Below are positions 62,005-64,000 of a stretch of DNA of 64,000 nucleotides, one piece after another. The notes beneath the pieces were generated by a model. That model had not been told where the DNA came from and ran no database searches. It saw only the letters and a list, made by a program, of their open reading frames with translations. The translations under genes were made by a program, and so were the position numbers. Within the stretch, counting starts at the first letter, position 1. Each line of letters starts with the position of its first letter. Source of the DNA: Mycolicibacterium sp. 018/SC-01/001. GTDB lineage: Bacteria > Actinomycetota > Actinomycetes > Mycobacteriales > Mycobacteriaceae. The DNA lies in NCBI RefSeq assembly GCF_007096635.1, contig NZ_VKAA01000013.1, positions 112,446 to 176,445 on the forward strand. Reading direction: 5' to 3'.

Positions 62005-63201
62005 GTGACACTTTCTGACATCACCCGCGATGCTGTCCTTCACGCAATGGACGAGTACGACGAGCTGGGTGCGGATGAGTTTCTTTCACGTTATGGATTC
62101 GCCCCCGCGAGGACGTACCGCGTCGCCGAACACGGACGCCAATACGATTCGAAGGCCATCGTCGGCGTTGCTCATGGCTATGCCACCGGGCAATTCTGGA
62201 CAGCTAGCGACTTCTCCGGCGGTCAGCAGACTGTCGTCAAAGCGTTGGAGGCCCTCGGTTTCACGATGGCCCCTGCGACTGGCGAGGAGACCCGCGCCTG
62301 GCTCGTGACCACAAAGACGGACTACCGACGGCTTGGCGGCTCCACAAAGTACGACGACGATCCCACTAGCCATTACAGCTACGACAGCAACGTCGCCAAT
62401 TCTTTGCAGGTTGCCGTCGGGGACCGTTTGGTGTTCTGGGACGAGGAAAGTCTGATCGGAGCTTCCACCGTGGCCAGCATCGACCAGCGCCCAGGAACCA
62501 AGAACCTCAGCCGATGCCCAAGCTGCTCAAAGACGAACATCGCAGCACGCAAGACCAAGTCACCCCGCTTCCGCTGCGATGACTGCCACGCTCAATTCGA
62601 AGCCCCCGTCATCGACGAGGTCGAAGTGACGATCTATCAGACCGATCATTATCAGGGTTGGGTTGATCTCGCACATCTGCTTGACGGACCCACGTTGCGG
62701 GGACTGACGGGCTACTCTCAGAACAGCATCCGGCGCATCGACTGGGGCCAGTTTGCGTCCGCAATCGAAGCCGTCGCGGGGCCCAATGCCCTTACTACTG
62801 TCAACCTCGCTCGAGCGCAGGTGATCGGGGGCGGACATACCATCCGCCAAGTCAGCGTCCGCATCGGGCAGCCCGCTTTCCGCGCCGAATTACTGCGTAG
62901 GTACGGGTCGATCTGCGCGTTCTCGGGACCGGCCCCCTCCGAGGCGCTGGAAGCCTGTCACCTCTACAGCTATGCCGAAATCGGGCGGCACGACCTCGAC
63001 GGCGGCCTCCTGCTGCGACGCGATCTCCATCGCCTGTTTGACCAGGGCTTGATCGCAGTTGCTCAGGACGGGACTGTTGACGTCGCTAGCCCCCTGCAGC
63101 CCTACGACCTATACGTTTCCCTGCACGGCCAACAGTTGCGAGTCGTTATGACTGGACGCCAACGTGACTGGCTTGCCTTGCACTGGAACGAGTGGCGGTA
63201 G
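62005..63201 (+). CDS. McrA-like modification-dependent HNH endonuclease candidate
   Basis: Protein of 398 residues from GTG 62005. Residues 1-80 resemble the head domain of ScoMcrA-like enzymes (SDITRDAVLHAMDEYDELG, FLSRYGF, RQYDSKAIVGVAHGYATG). Residues 96-165 could be an EVE/PUA-like reader (RAWLVTTK, GDRLVFWDEE). A zinc ribbon follows (Cys171, 174, 191, 194), then an HNH nuclease (RYGSICAFSG, EACHLYSY, LLLRRDLHRLFD). The frame is open from 61843, but that part looks non-coding. It probably cuts modified foreign DNA. Confidence 0.75.
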   Translation: MTLSDITRDAVLHAMDEYDELGADEFLSRYGFAPARTYRVAEHGRQYDSKAIVGVAHGYATGQFWTASDFSGGQQTVVKALEALGFTMAPATGEETRAWLVTTKTDYRRLGGSTKYDDDPTSHYSYDSNVANSLQVAVGDRLVFWDEESLIGASTVASIDQRPGTKNLSRCPSCSKTNIAARKTKSPRFRCDDCHAQFEAPVIDEVEVTIYQTDHYQGWVDLAHLLDGPTLRGLTGYSQNSIRRIDWGQFASAIEAVAGPNALTTVNLARAQVIGGGHTIRQVSVRIGQPAFRAELLRRYGSICAFSGPAPSEALEACHLYSYAEIGRHDLDGGLLLRRDLHRLFDQGLIAVAQDGTVDVASPLQPYDLYVSLHGQQLRVVMTGRQRDWLALHWNEWR

Positions 63202-63333
63202 ACCCCGCCGCTCGATCGGGAGCGTGCCACTGCACAAGTGCCTCGGCTACGAGGGCTCGGGCGTTACGAGGGCTGGGGCGTATAGCGAGGCCCCGACCGT
63301 GCGATTGCGATTTGCAGCCCGCGAAGGCAACGG

Positions 63334-63699
63334 TTAGCCGTTCTTCGTCAGTACCCATGTATCGGAATAGGTTTTACCTTCGATCTGTCCCTGGGTGATA
63401 CCGACAAAGGTGTCTTTGTCGAAAGAATGAGAAATGCCGTTGTCTCGAACATCCACCCACCGGTTGCCCTGCAGGTACATGTTGAAGCCGGGATAGGGAT
63501 TGTCGAGGAGCTTCCAATGGGTGCAACCCGTGCCGCACGGCGTTAAAAGGACGACCGCAGGGTGAGACGAATTGGTAGTGCTGCTGAGATAGATCCGGGT
63601 GTAGGAGCCGTCCAGAGTGTCGTCAGCCGACGCAGCGCTCGCTGTGCTCAGCGCGACACCCACGACAGCTCCCATCAACGCGATTGCCTTCAAAATCAC
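63334..63699 (-). CDS. Small secreted protein
   Basis: Protein of 121 residues from GTG 63699, with AGGGG 5 bases upstream. Signal peptide VILKAIALMGAVVGVALSTASAASA, then a beta-rich mature part with two Cys (LTPCGTGCTHWKLL) and a WVDVRDNG segment. Similar short secreted proteins are common in mycobacteria; the role is unknown. It lies alone near the end of the window. Confidence 0.72.
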   Translation of the reverse strand: MILKAIALMGAVVGVALSTASAASADDTLDGSYTRIYLSSTTNSSHPAVVLLTPCGTGCTHWKLLDNPYPGFNMYLQGNRWVDVRDNGISHSFDKDTFVGITQGQIEGKTYSDTWVLTKNG

Positions 63700-63930
63700 C
63701 ACATCCCCTAAGCCGAGGTCTGTATCGACCTCTATGCAGCGCAAACGGCGCGAACCATCTCCTGAATGGCTTCCAGTCAATGATGACGGGCTGACGGTCC
63801 GCGATGCGAGTCTTTCGCTATTCCCCCGAATGGGGGTTAGCAGAGCTGGTGCTCGGCGGCCTCGACCAGAAACATGCCGTCAGGCATCGACAACGACAGA
63901 CCCATTTCGTTCTGTGCCCACCCTGACCGC

Positions 63931-63972
63931 GCTCGCTGAATTTCCCCACTGACGCTCATTGAAATTCCCCAC
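63931..63972. mobile_element. Possible IS21-family terminal repeat
   Basis: GCTCGCTGAATTTCCCCAC (63931-63949) and GCTCATTGAAATTCCCCAC (63954-63972) are direct repeats 23 bp apart with three differences. Multiple copies of a CATTGAAA-like/TTCCCCA motif at the ends are typical of IS21-type elements. The transposase genes would lie beyond the right edge. Bases 63703-63930 show no gene. Confidence 0.45.
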
Positions 63973-64000
63973 CCGTGTGGCTCCGCCGAGAAGGGCGGGC

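Noticed and set aside
63617..63952. Plus-strand frame of 111 codons at the right end
   Set aside because: Antisense to the secreted-protein gene in its first part; the rest has no coding features and overlaps the possible IS21 repeat.

Overview
The window is chromosomal DNA of a fast-growing mycobacterium (Mycolicibacterium-like). It is GC-rich and uses many GTG starts. It carries an antigen 85 mycolyltransferase, the fadE23/fadE24/fadB4 block, fprA, prfB, ftsEX, smpB and a tmRNA whose encoded tag (ADSNQRDFALAA) is of the mycobacterial type. Many genes overlap by ATGA or GTGA, and several promoters sit close enough to the start codon to suggest leaderless transcripts. No species can be named from the sequence alone.

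Region 1 (1-14205, minus strand): the respiratory complex I operon nuoA-nuoM, with nuoM cut by the window edge and nuoN lying outside. Nearly all genes overlap. A near-consensus CRP site lies just upstream of nuoA, and an atypical response regulator gene precedes the operon. A 30-bp tandem repeat sits between nuoD and nuoE, and a 20-bp inverted repeat between nuoG and nuoF.

Region 2 (14297-30180): a SAM methyltransferase; a tightly packed CoA-thioester catabolic operon (homogentisate-dioxygenase-like protein, hydrolase, class III CoA-transferase, HMG-CoA-lyase-like enzyme, TetR regulator, acyl-CoA dehydrogenase, APH-like kinase, DUF6285) with a 20-bp near-palindromic operator candidate; antigen 85; fadB4; the fadE24-fadE23 operon with two matching operator palindromes; hisN; and fprA.

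Region 3 (30315-38756, plus strand): prfB, an MscS-type channel, a Thr/Pro-rich membrane protein, ftsE, ftsX, smpB, an EamA transporter with an apparent CTG start, a GGDEF-EAL protein, and ssrA (tmRNA) with its terminator.

Region 4 (38798 to the window end): an accessory island inserted at the 3' end of ssrA. It begins with a tyrosine integrase, an excisionase, a 39-residue ORF and a primase-helicase, all translationally coupled after the integrase, followed by an iteron-like region. Cargo follows. There is a type VII secretion-type module (WXG100 protein, WXG/alpha-beta hydrolase, LppA-like lipoprotein), many small secreted proteins, a beta-lactamase-fold protein and a transmembrane Ser/Thr kinase. 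A defence-like cluster comprises a TIR-PD-(D/E)XK fusion, a second Mrr-like nuclease, a HEPN protein, and a membrane protein paired with a peptide deformylase homologue. The island ends with a serine recombinase with possible res sites, a lipoprotein peptidoglycan amidase, an McrA-like modification-dependent HNH nuclease and what looks like an IS21-type terminal repeat. The distal attachment site was not found, so the island probably continues beyond the window.

The best candidate for an undescribed system is 52179-56841. A TIR-like domain fused to a nuclease overlaps the gene of a second nuclease and faces a HEPN protein. Next to them is a two-gene unit of membrane protein plus peptide deformylase.
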